From: a virus
IMG/VR virus record: IMGVR_UViG_3300006027_000053
Location: 1 to 26,584 of that record
Strand: one strand, 5' to 3'
DNA: 26,584 nucleotides
The position numbers were made by a program, and so were the translations under genes. The notes beneath the pieces are model-generated. The model made no database searches and was not told the DNA's origin. It was given only the letters and a program-made list of their open reading frames with translations. Positions 20,204 through 26,584 of this stretch are shown piece after piece. The stretch's first letter is position 1. Each line of letters begins with the position of its first letter.

Positions 20204-20692
20204 ATGGCTAAGGAATTAGAAACACAAGTTGCATTATTAGAGAAAGAAATTAATTCTACTAAAGAAGTCTTCTCTAAACTTGATTCTGCTATTGAAAAAA
20301 TATCAGATGTTTCTAATTGTATTAATAAAATGTTAGCCGTTCATGAGCAGAAGATTGCCCAAACGGAACAAGACACAGAGGATTTATTTCATTTAGTGGA
20401 GAAAAGACGTTTGGAGTTAAACGAAGACATGAAAGAGTTACATAGCCGTATAACAACTGGTCAACGTGAGGCTCAAAAAGAAGCTCATGCCCAGGTTGAT
20501 AAAATTATGAATGCTATTGGTGATTTAAAAGTTCATATTGAACAAAAGGATTTAAAACAAGATGAGGCTCGTTGGAAACTAGAGCAAAAAATGGCTGACC
20601 TAGAAAAAAGACAATGGTTTATTTTAGGGGCGGCTTCAATTCTCGGAGTATTATTCGGAAATATGGACTTTTTGATGTCCTTAATGTCTTGA
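20204..20692 (+). CDS. Coiled-coil protein with C-terminal TM anchor
   Basis: A 162-residue protein. Residues 1-130 are almost entirely charged helix with heptad pattern (for example LEKEINSTKEVFSKLDSAIEKI), predicting a long coiled coil. A single hydrophobic segment at about 137-158 (WFILGAASILGVLFGNMDF) forms a C-terminal membrane anchor. This is the general layout of XhlA-like or lysis-associated proteins, but no specific match is seen. It starts 6 bases after the EF-hand gene and ends just before the primase promoter. It may be a membrane tether or lysis accessory. Confidence 0.6.
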   Translation: MAKELETQVALLEKEINSTKEVFSKLDSAIEKISDVSNCINKMLAVHEQKIAQTEQDTEDLFHLVEKRRLELNEDMKELHSRITTGQREAQKEAHAQVDKIMNAIGDLKVHIEQKDLKQDEARWKLEQKMADLEKRQWFILGAASILGVLFGNMDFLMSLMS

Positions 20693-20717
20693 CAAAATAA
20701 TCTAAACCCTATATAAT
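20689..20717 (+). promoter_or_regulatory. Consensus sigma70-type promoter (TTGACA-N17-TATAAT)
   Basis: TTGACA at 20689-20694 and TATAAT at 20712-20717, spacer 17, perfect consensus. ATG 20725 lies 8 bases after the -10, so the primase mRNA should start at or next to its AUG. Confidence 0.88.
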
Positions 20718-20724
20718 GCTTGGT

Positions 20725-21762
20725 ATGAGTCTATATATCGACGTTAAATACCTTCAGATGATTTCACATCGTTTTGAGATTTTCAAAAGAAAGGATGATT
20801 ACACATTTAATGTGCGTTGTCCTGTCTGTGGTGACTCGCAAAAGAACAAACGTAAAATGCGAGGTTACTTTTATAAGAAAGAAAACTCAATGATGTATAA
20901 ATGTCATAACTGTTCGCATGGCGCTCATTTTGGAAGTATGCTAAAAGATATGGATAGCTTACTATATAAAGAATACGCATTGGAAAGGTATGCAAATAGT
21001 TCAGGCTATTCAGATACACGTAATAAAAAGACTGTAAAAGACGCTTTACCTGATTTTAAACCTCAATTTAAAACTAAAACAGATAACAAGTTAGAAGATA
21101 TTTGTGTCCGTTTAGATATGTTGCCTGCAGATAATGAAGCAGTAATGTATGCTAAATCTAGGAAAATACCTGAAGATAGGTTCAACAGATTATTTTTTAT
21201 AAATGATATTAAGGATGCTGTTTTATTAAATAATAAATACAGAAATAGCATTCTTACCAATGAACCTAGATTGGTTATACCCTTTTATAATAAGGATAAA
21301 GAACTAACTGGGTTGTCTCTTAGAGGTATGAGAGATGAAGCACTTCGCTACATACAATTAAAAATAGATGAAGATGCCCCTACAGTATTTGGCTTAGACA
21401 CAATAGACACAAATAGCCCTATGACTGTAGTAGAAGGGCCTCTGGACAGTCTATTTTTAACTAATGCCATAGCCTGTGCTGGAACTAGTTTTAACAAAAT
21501 AGAGCATCTACAACTACCTAAGGGTAATGTTACGATTGTTTTTGACAATCAACCGAAGAATAAAGAAATAGTTAAATTAATGGAAAAATACATTGATTTA
21601 GGTTATGGAATATGTATTTGGCCTGAGTCTATAGAAGGTAAAGACATTAACGATATGGTATTATCTGGTATGGATATTGGTGAAATACAGAACATAATTG
21701 AAGTCAATACTTTTATAAATTTAACGGCAAAAATGAAACTATCAGCATGGAGAAAATGTTAA
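20725..21762 (+). CDS. 61: DNA primase, T4 gp61-like
   Basis: A 345-residue primase. I choose ATG 20725 over the ATG at 20716, because the earlier one overlaps the -10 box of the promoter and cannot be on its transcript. The zinc-finger domain has CPVCGDSQ (Cys32, Cys35) and CHNC (Cys60, Cys63). The TOPRIM-like domain has VVEGPLDSLF (EGxxD) and VTIVFDNQ (acidic strand). The size matches T4 gp61 (about 342 residues). Role: primer synthesis with the gp41-type helicase encoded at 2686-4056. The next gene begins directly after its stop. Confidence 0.93.
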   Translation: MSLYIDVKYLQMISHRFEIFKRKDDYTFNVRCPVCGDSQKNKRKMRGYFYKKENSMMYKCHNCSHGAHFGSMLKDMDSLLYKEYALERYANSSGYSDTRNKKTVKDALPDFKPQFKTKTDNKLEDICVRLDMLPADNEAVMYAKSRKIPEDRFNRLFFINDIKDAVLLNNKYRNSILTNEPRLVIPFYNKDKELTGLSLRGMRDEALRYIQLKIDEDAPTVFGLDTIDTNSPMTVVEGPLDSLFLTNAIACAGTSFNKIEHLQLPKGNVTIVFDNQPKNKEIVKLMEKYIDLGYGICIWPESIEGKDINDMVLSGMDIGEIQNIIEVNTFINLTAKMKLSAWRKC

Positions 21763-22191
21763 ATGATTAGTGAAAAAGATTTAAATAAAAATACAAAAGC
21801 AAAACTAGTAACATTAGCAAAAGGTGATTTTAGCCTTGTGCTTGATATGTCTATGCTAAAGAAAGAAATGGTAAATAGCATATTAAATGCTCAGAGTAAA
21901 CAAATAGCTGCCGAAGCTATTGCTAAAAAGGCTCCAGCCCCGACACCTGCTCCTACTCCAGCGCCGACACCTGCCCCGACACCTGCGCCTACTCCTTCCC
22001 CGACACCTGCTCCTACTCCGGCCCCAACAATCTCTAAAAGATTTGGTTCGTGGCCCGTGCATTTTGAAAATAATCAAACTCATTTTCGTGTAGTAACCTA
22101 CAATGCAGAAACTAATGCCATTATTGAAGAACGCATGTTCTTGAGTCAAGAAATGGCAGATTTATACATTAAAAAACAAACAAACATTTAA
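21763..22191 (+). CDS. Protein with Pro-Ala-Pro-Thr linker, unknown function
   Basis: A 142-residue protein. The N-terminal 55 residues are helical (KLVTLAKGDFSLVLDMSMLKKE). Residues about 58-88 are tandem (P-A-P-T) repeats forming a rigid Pro/Thr linker, and the C-terminal 50 residues form a small domain (SKRFGSWPVHFENNQTHFRVVTYN). It starts at the base after the primase stop, so it is co-transcribed with primase. The linker may tether two binding surfaces, for example at the replisome. No known family recognised. Confidence 0.6.
   Translation: MISEKDLNKNTKAKLVTLAKGDFSLVLDMSMLKKEMVNSILNAQSKQIAAEAIAKKAPAPTPAPTPAPTPAPTPAPTPSPTPAPTPAPTISKRFGSWPVHFENNQTHFRVVTYNAETNAIIEERMFLSQEMADLYIKKQTNI
21932..22029 (+). 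repeat. Tandem Pro/Ala/Thr-coding repeat
   Basis: About 98 bases of degenerate 12-base units of the type CC(C/T)(A/C)CNCCNGC(C/T) encode PAPT repeats. The tract is far richer in C and G than its surroundings and codes in frame throughout. Degeneracy at third positions suggests age or selection on protein, not a recent slippage product. Confidence 0.8.
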
Positions 22192-22197
22192 ATAATT

Positions 22198-23991
22198 ATG
22201 AAGGAATACAACGGTATTAAAATCGATCTGTCTAGAGATAATCTATTCGACAAATTGGGGTTACAAAGACTAAAAGAAAGTTATATGCGAGATGAGGAAA
22301 CAAGTCCTCAACAAAGATTTGCTTATGTAAGTAAAGCATTTGGTTCTAATCCAGAACACGCACAACGACTATATGAATATAGTAGTAAACATTGGTTATC
22401 CTATTCTACACCCATACTATCATATGGTAAAAGTAAAAGGGGTATGCCCATCTCATGTTTTTTAAACTATATAAATGATACATCAGAAGGACTTGTAGAA
22501 AATTTATCAGAAACTAATTGGTTAAGTATGTTAGGTGGCGGTGTAGGTATTGGTTTTGGTATACGTTCAAGTGATGCTAAGTCTACAGGAGTTATGCCAC
22601 ATTTAAAAACATATGATGCAAGTTCTTTAGCATATAGACAAGGTAAAACAAGACGTGGGTCATACGCTGCCTACTTGGATATATCACATCCAGATGTTCT
22701 TATGTTTTTGGAAATGAGAAAGCCAACAGGCGACCCGAACATGAGAGCATTAAACTTACATCACGGTATTAATATTAGTGATAGGTTCATGGAAATCATT
22801 GAAAGATGTATGATAGAACCAGATGCAGATGATGGTTGGAATTTAATTGACCCTAACTCTGGATTAATTAAAGATACAGTTTCTGCTAAAAAATTATGGC
22901 AAAAGATTTTAGAACTAAGAATGGAGACAGGTGAACCGTATATTCATTTTATTGATACAAGTAATAAACATTTACCTGAGTTTCAAAAGAAATTAGGATT
23001 AAAAATACATCAGTCTAATTTATGTTCTGAAATTATATTACCGACAAATAAGGATAGAACAGCTGTATGTTGTTTATCATCTGTGAATTTAGAATACTAT
23101 GATGCATGGTCTAAGGACCCAATGTTCCTAAAAGACATGGCAGAAATGTTAGACAATGTATTAGAGTTTTTTATAAAAAATGCTCCTAAAACTGTAGGCA
23201 GAGCTATATATTCTGCAAAACGTGAAAGGAGTATAGGTGTAGGGGCTTTAGGTTTTCATGCTTACCTACAAAGAAAAGGTATTCCATGGGAGGGTATTAT
23301 AGCCCAAGGAACAAACGAACGTATGTTCAAACTTATCAGGAGTAAATTAAATGATGCAAACATTGAACTCGGAAAAGAAAGAGGAGAGGCGCCAGACGCT
23401 AAAGGCACAGGTCAAAGATTTAGCCACGTCATGGCTATTGCTCCCAATGCTTCTAGTAGTATTATTATGGGAAACACTAGCCCTAGTATTGAGCCTTATA
23501 GAGCTAATGCCTATAGACAAGACACGCTTAGTGGAGCGTATCTCAATAAGAATAGATATTTGGATGACCTTATTAAAAGCAAAGTTGATGGTAACAAAAA
23601 ATTGGATTATGACGAAATTTGGTCGTCAATAATAGCTAATGATGGTTCAGTTCAGCATCTAGGTATATTAACAGATGATGAGAAAGATGTATTTAAAACA
23701 TCTATGGAAATAGACCAACGTTGGTTAGTTCAACACGCTGCCGACAGACAGCAATACATAGACCAAGCACAAAGTTTAAATTTATTTTTTAGACCAGATG
23801 CAAACATTAAATACATTCATGCTGTCCATTTTAAAGCTTGGAAAGCGGGATTAAAAACATTATATTATTGTCGTTCAGAGAAACTAGGAAAAGCAGATAA
23901 AGTTTCTAAACGTATAGAAAGAGAAGTAATTAAAGAAATAGACATGAGCGCACTCGTTAATAATGATGATTGCATTGCATGCGAAGGATAA
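22198..23991 (+). CDS. nrdA: Ribonucleotide reductase class I alpha subunit, NrdA
   Basis: A 597-residue NrdA. Key residues are present: PISCFLN (Cys87, redox partner), NLCSEI (274-279, thiyl-radical Cys276 with Asn274 and Glu278), AVCCLSSVNL (redox Cys291, with an extra Cys292), and the C-terminal LYYCRSEK (radical-transfer tyrosines) and CIACEG (shuttle cysteines). MAIAPNASSS and NTSPSIEPY match family signatures. It is shorter than E. coli NrdA (about 760) and shows no ATP-cone domain at the N-terminus, so overall allosteric regulation by dATP is probably absent. Role: makes dNDPs for phage replication. It starts 6 bases after the previous stop. Confidence 0.95.
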   Translation: MKEYNGIKIDLSRDNLFDKLGLQRLKESYMRDEETSPQQRFAYVSKAFGSNPEHAQRLYEYSSKHWLSYSTPILSYGKSKRGMPISCFLNYINDTSEGLVENLSETNWLSMLGGGVGIGFGIRSSDAKSTGVMPHLKTYDASSLAYRQGKTRRGSYAAYLDISHPDVLMFLEMRKPTGDPNMRALNLHHGINISDRFMEIIERCMIEPDADDGWNLIDPNSGLIKDTVSAKKLWQKILELRMETGEPYIHFIDTSNKHLPEFQKKLGLKIHQSNLCSEIILPTNKDRTAVCCLSSVNLEYYDAWSKDPMFLKDMAEMLDNVLEFFIKNAPKTVGRAIYSAKRERSIGVGALGFHAYLQRKGIPWEGIIAQGTNERMFKLIRSKLNDANIELGKERGEAPDAKGTGQRFSHVMAIAPNASSSIIMGNTSPSIEPYRANAYRQDTLSGAYLNKNRYLDDLIKSKVDGNKKLDYDEIWSSIIANDGSVQHLGILTDDEKDVFKTSMEIDQRWLVQHAADRQQYIDQAQSLNLFFRPDANIKYIHAVHFKAWKAGLKTLYYCRSEKLGKADKVSKRIEREVIKEIDMSALVNNDDCIACEG

Positions 23992-23997
23992 AAGAAA

Positions 23998-24975
23998 ATG
24001 AATACAAAATTAAAATTACAGGATGAGCGAGATTATTTTAAACCATTCAATTATGCCTGGGCTTATGATGCTTGGTTAAAACACGAGCAATCACATTGGC
24101 TTCATACAGAAGTTCCTATGGCTGAGGATGTAAAGGATTGGAACAATAAAATATCAAAAGCAGAACAAGGGTTCCTAACAAATATTTTTAGATTCTTTAC
24201 ACAAGGAGATATAGATGTTGCAGGAGGGTATGTAAAAAACTATTTACCTTACTTTCCACAACCAGAAATTCGTATGATGTTATCTGGATTTGCAGCTAGA
24301 GAGGCACTACACGTAGCAGCCTATTCTCACCTCATAGAGACTTTAGGAATGCCTGAGAGCACCTACAATGAGTTTTTAGAGTATGATGCGATGAAAGATA
24401 AACATGAATACTTTCTTGACCTTAGCAGTAAGAATGGGACTAAGGCATCTATTGCTACAAACATAGCAGCCTTTTCAGCATTTACTGAGGGAATGCAGTT
24501 ATTCAGTTCCTTTATTATGCTACTAAACTTTCCAAGACATGGCAAGATGAAAGGTATGGGACAAATTGTTACATGGTCTATTGTTGACGAAACAATGCAT
24601 GCTGAGTCTATGATTAAATTGTTTAGAGAATATGTCAACGAAAACTTAGAAATATGGAATGATAAAACTAAGGGAGACATCTACACTATTGCAGAACAAA
24701 TGGTAGAGCTCGAAGATAAATTTATTGACCTAGCATTTGCTATGGGACCAATGGAAAATTTAACTTCTGAGGATGTTAAAAAATATATTAGATATATTTG
24801 CGATAGACGTCTTATTAGTTTAGGCCTAAAGGGTATATTTAAAGTGAAAAAGAATCCGTTACTATGGGTTGAGGAAATGATTAATGCTCCTACTCATACT
24901 AACTTTTTTGAAAATAGAGCAACCGATTATGCTAGAGGTGCTACTACAGGAGATTGGGGTGATATATGGGCATAG
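23998..24975 (+). CDS. nrdB: Ribonucleotide reductase class I beta subunit, NrdB
   Basis: A 325-residue ferritin-fold protein. All six metal ligands of the di-iron site can be assigned: Asp71, Glu102 and His105 (REALHVAAY), Glu164 (FTEGMQ), Glu198 and His201 (VDETMHAE). Tyr109 sits at the position of the stable tyrosyl radical. Role: generates the radical passed to NrdA. It follows nrdA by 6 bases with a good GGATAAAAGA region, so the two are one operon. Its last 10 bases overlap the next small gene. Confidence 0.95.
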   Translation: MNTKLKLQDERDYFKPFNYAWAYDAWLKHEQSHWLHTEVPMAEDVKDWNNKISKAEQGFLTNIFRFFTQGDIDVAGGYVKNYLPYFPQPEIRMMLSGFAAREALHVAAYSHLIETLGMPESTYNEFLEYDAMKDKHEYFLDLSSKNGTKASIATNIAAFSAFTEGMQLFSSFIMLLNFPRHGKMKGMGQIVTWSIVDETMHAESMIKLFREYVNENLEIWNDKTKGDIYTIAEQMVELEDKFIDLAFAMGPMENLTSEDVKKYIRYICDRRLISLGLKGIFKVKKNPLLWVEEMINAPTHTNFFENRATDYARGATTGDWGDIWA

Positions 24976-25139
24976 AAAAAGAAGGGAAAATAGAATGCAC
25001 ACATTGTGAAGCTGTTTATACAATAACCTTTGAAGATTTAACTGATTACTATATACCAAAACATTGTGCCTTTTGCGGTGAGGAACTAGAACACAGCGAG
25101 GAACTTAGTTTTGATTTAGCAGATGAAGAAGAAGACTAA
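24966..25139 (+). CDS. Small Cys4 zinc-ribbon-like acidic protein (57 aa)
   Basis: Starts at ATG 24966 inside the last codons of nrdB and ends at TAA 25139. It has CTHC (Cys11, Cys14) and CAFC (Cys34, Cys37), a four-cysteine zinc-ribbon layout, and a very acidic C-terminus (ADEEED). Position right after nrdB, where many phages encode a glutaredoxin or thioredoxin, makes a redox role thinkable, but the spacing is more like a structural zinc site. Overlapping start and coding-like Cys pattern support it as a real gene. Confidence 0.65.
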   Translation: MGIEKEGKIECTHCEAVYTITFEDLTDYYIPKHCAFCGEELEHSEELSFDLADEEED

Positions 25140-25293
25140 AGAATCAAAAGGACTCAAAAAGAAGTTCGGGGATAAGCCTAAAATTAAACCTATAAATAAA
25201 GATGAAGCATTTAAAAGAATGTGGAGTGATAACGATATTATAGGAAGTGATTATGGCAAGGAAGAAAAAGAAAAAGGAACCTCAAGTTCATAG
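25123..25293 (+). CDS. Small basic protein, possible (56 aa)
   Basis: ATG 25123 overlaps the end of the zinc-ribbon gene by 17 bases. The Lys-rich peptide (KKKTKESKGLKKKFGDKPKIKP) continues to TAG 25293, overlapping the GIY-YIG-like gene by 41 bases. Its first 40 residues look coding, but the last third, which lies in the overlap, is low complexity. Treated as a likely but unproven gene. A TATAAATA (25191) lies inside it. Confidence 0.42.
   Translation: MKKKTKESKGLKKKFGDKPKIKPINKDEAFKRMWSDNDIIGSDYGKEEKEKGTSSS
25191..25198 (+). promoter_or_regulatory. T4-type late promoter (TATAAATA)
   Basis: Exact TATAAATA, 54 bases before ATG 25253. It could drive the GIY-YIG-like and membrane-protein genes late. 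It lies inside the small basic ORF, so chance is not excluded. Confidence 0.55.
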
Positions 25294-25588
25294 AGTTTAC
25301 TGCACATATTTTCCCAACGGAAATTATTATATAGGATATTCCGGAAAGCCAGAAAGATTATATGAAAAATATTATGGCAGTTCTAAATACGTAAAAGAAT
25401 ACGAGGGTGAGCTCGAAAAAGAAACAATAGCAGAGTTCGATAGAAAAGGTTGGGCTAAGATGCAGGAATTTTTATTGCAATGGCAACAACGTAAAGACCC
25501 TAAGTGTTTAAATTCTATGTTAAATATCAGATTAAATAAGGAACCATTAACAGACTTTGAGCCTATAAAGTGGTCTCCGAGGACATAA
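25253..25588 (+). CDS. GIY-YIG-like small protein
   Basis: A 111-residue protein starting at ATG 25253 with TAGGAAG 6 bases upstream; an in-frame GTG two codons earlier is less likely. RVYCTYFPNGNYYIGYSGK (14-32) has the VY and YYIG strands of the GIY-YIG fold. YYGSSKYVKEY and ETIAEFDRKGWAKMQEFLLQW then DPKCLN follow, as in small T4-phage GIY-YIG proteins, with a Glu in the helix that often carries the catalytic acid. GIY-YIG proteins in T4-like phages include Seg homing endonucleases and a repair type. No DNA-binding tail is seen. Confidence 0.65.
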   Translation: MARKKKKKEPQVHRVYCTYFPNGNYYIGYSGKPERLYEKYYGSSKYVKEYEGELEKETIAEFDRKGWAKMQEFLLQWQQRKDPKCLNSMLNIRLNKEPLTDFEPIKWSPRT

Positions 25589-25591
25589 ATA
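25584..25591 (+). promoter_or_regulatory. CATAAATA, possible variant late promoter
   Basis: One base off TATAAATA. It spans the stop of the GIY-YIG-like gene and ends 5 bases before ATG 25597, the same distance as in the late promoter at 13190, so a leaderless transcript is again possible. Confidence 0.4.
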
Positions 25592-25596
25592 GTTAT

Positions 25597-26568
25597 ATGG
25601 CATTCATTCTATTATTAATATTTTCAGCATTAGCAGTAAGTTCAGTTGCTGCCTATTTTTCTATTGTCGGATTAATTACAATATTCCCGGCAGCTGCCAT
25701 GTCTATTCTAAGTATGGGTATAGCATTAGAAATAGCTAAACTTGTAACAGCCTCATGGTTGTATAGGTATTGGGAAACAACAGGCGCATTGATGAAACTG
25801 TATTTTGTGCCAGCAGTATTAGTTCTTTCTCTTATTACATCAATAGGTATCTTTGGCTTTTTATCAAGAGCCCACATTGACCAAGAGTCCGTGGGTGTAA
25901 ATAAAGACTTAAACATAGAAGTTATAGAGTTTAGATTAGATGCAGAGACAAGTAAACTAAGAAATGCTCAAAGTAGAATAGCAGGTTTAGATGACACTCT
26001 TGCTACATCATTAGGCAAAGATAAAAACTATGTAAACAGAACACAGCGACAAGAACGTTTAGAATTAAACGAACAAATAGATGAGGCAGTAGCAAACATA
26101 GATGCCTTAAACTTAGAACTTTTACCATTACGTAGAGAGATTGCAGACTTAGATGCAGAACTAGGTCCTATTAAATATATCTCAGAATTATTTTACGGAG
26201 AGTCTACAAAGGAAAGTGTGGACCGAGCAGTAAGAATTATTATTCTATTATTAATATTTGTATTTGACCCACTTGCTATTCTATTGGTCATAGCAGCCAA
26301 TAAGGCATGGTTAGAACGTAAGGGAGAAATAATAAGTTTTACTAATTTTTCAGATGATGCAGTAGAAGTAGTGAAAGAAGAAGAATTAGGATTTTCATAT
26401 CCAGACCCACCTAGTGCAGTTGACGATGCAGCTAATGTTATGTCTAAAACTGATGACTTTGTAACAACACAAAATGAAGATTTGGTATCAGTAAAATATG
26501 GTGATATTAAAAGAGCAATTAAAAATAGAGACCTATCCTGGTTAATAGACAAAAAAAGGAATAAATGA
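25597..26568 (+). CDS. Four-TM membrane protein with large coiled-coil loop
   Basis: A 323-residue membrane protein. I start it at ATG 25597, after the preceding stop, instead of the GTG at 25570. Predicted membrane segments lie at about 2-28, 31-55, 66-90 and 211-236. Between segments three and four is a charged helical region (about 105-195) that looks like a coiled coil, and a 90-residue acidic soluble tail follows. VFDPLAILLVIAANKAW (222-238) is a striking conserved-looking motif I associate with T4-like marine phage membrane proteins. Function unknown; remodelling of the host membrane, lysis timing or superinfection block are possibilities. Confidence 0.7.
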   Translation: MAFILLLIFSALAVSSVAAYFSIVGLITIFPAAAMSILSMGIALEIAKLVTASWLYRYWETTGALMKLYFVPAVLVLSLITSIGIFGFLSRAHIDQESVGVNKDLNIEVIEFRLDAETSKLRNAQSRIAGLDDTLATSLGKDKNYVNRTQRQERLELNEQIDEAVANIDALNLELLPLRREIADLDAELGPIKYISELFYGESTKESVDRAVRIIILLLIFVFDPLAILLVIAANKAWLERKGEIISFTNFSDDAVEVVKEEELGFSYPDPPSAVDDAANVMSKTDDFVTTQNEDLVSVKYGDIKRAIKNRDLSWLIDKKRNK

Positions 26569-26584
26569 TAGAGGTAACAGATGA
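26565..26584 (+). CDS. Start of a further gene (partial at window end)
   Basis: ATG 26565 overlaps the previous stop by 4 bases (ATGA), with AAAAAGGA just upstream as ribosome site. Only MIEVTD is visible before the window ends, so no product can be named. Confidence 0.4.

Noticed and set aside
20716-20724. ATG 20716 as primase start
   Set aside because: It overlaps the -10 box of the promoter, so it would not be on the transcript; ATG 20725 fits the start site.
21932-22029. Repeat tract as a CRISPR array or origin iterons
   Set aside because: It is in frame, codes Pro-Ala-Pro-Thr throughout and has no spacers.
25570-25596. GTG 25570 as start of the four-TM protein
   Set aside because: It lies inside the end of the preceding gene; ATG 25597 gives a natural hydrophobic N-terminus right after the previous stop.

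Overview
The window looks like a piece of an AT-rich, T4-like marine myovirus genome (Caudoviricetes). All recognisable genes lie on the + strand, gaps are very short, and many genes join by ATGA, TAATG or TGATG overlaps. T4-type replication genes (gp43 C-terminus, UvsX, gp41 helicase, gp61 primase, NrdA/NrdB) appear together with small proteins and domain styles that I associate with T4-like phages of cyanobacteria and SAR11. No photosynthesis gene is seen, so an AT-rich marine heterotroph such as SAR11 is a reasonable but unproven host guess.

Layout. 1-4056: DNA polymerase C-terminus, a short nucleotide-sugar dehydrogenase, UvsX, a small Cys4 protein and replicative helicase. 4059-4978: a late promoter, two small membrane proteins (holin candidates) and a stem-loop. 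4989-8167: an early-type block with three sigma70-like promoters, a possible PD-(D/E)XK nuclease, small unknown proteins and an ATP-dependent DNA ligase. 8183-9747: a late-promoter block with a conserved small protein, a radical SAM enzyme, an FmdB-like protein and a 34-residue membrane peptide. 9841-11115: tRNA-Thr(TGT), a coiled-coil protein and an SGNH-type hydrolase. 11099-13186: an early promoter, a KxDG ligase-fold protein, a cytidylyltransferase-fold protein and an M15 endolysin peptidase. 13190-19235: late, probably virion-related genes, many very basic, with T4-like capsid-targeting N-termini on three proteins. 19239-20692: a sulfotransferase-like protein, an EF-hand/H1-like protein and a coiled-coil membrane protein. 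20689-24975: primase, a Pro/Thr-linker protein, NrdA and NrdB. 24966-26584: small zinc-ribbon and basic proteins, a GIY-YIG-like protein, a four-TM coiled-coil membrane protein and the start of one more gene.

Regulation is unusually legible. Five promoters of the form TTGAC(A/T)-N17-TA(T/A)A(A/C)T precede early-type genes. In three of them the -10 box sits 6-7 bases before the start codon, so the mRNA should begin at or next to AUG (leaderless). T4-type late promoters (TATAAATA) precede the lysis, structural and accessory genes. The genes work together as deoxynucleotide supply (NrdA/B), the replication and recombination core (gp43, UvsX, gp41, gp61, ligase), lysis (holin candidates, M15 peptidase) and a set of probable internal head proteins. 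Several enzymes have an unclear role: radical SAM, sulfotransferase, SGNH hydrolase and three nucleotidyltransferase-fold proteins. All functional calls come from reading motifs by eye; no database search was run.
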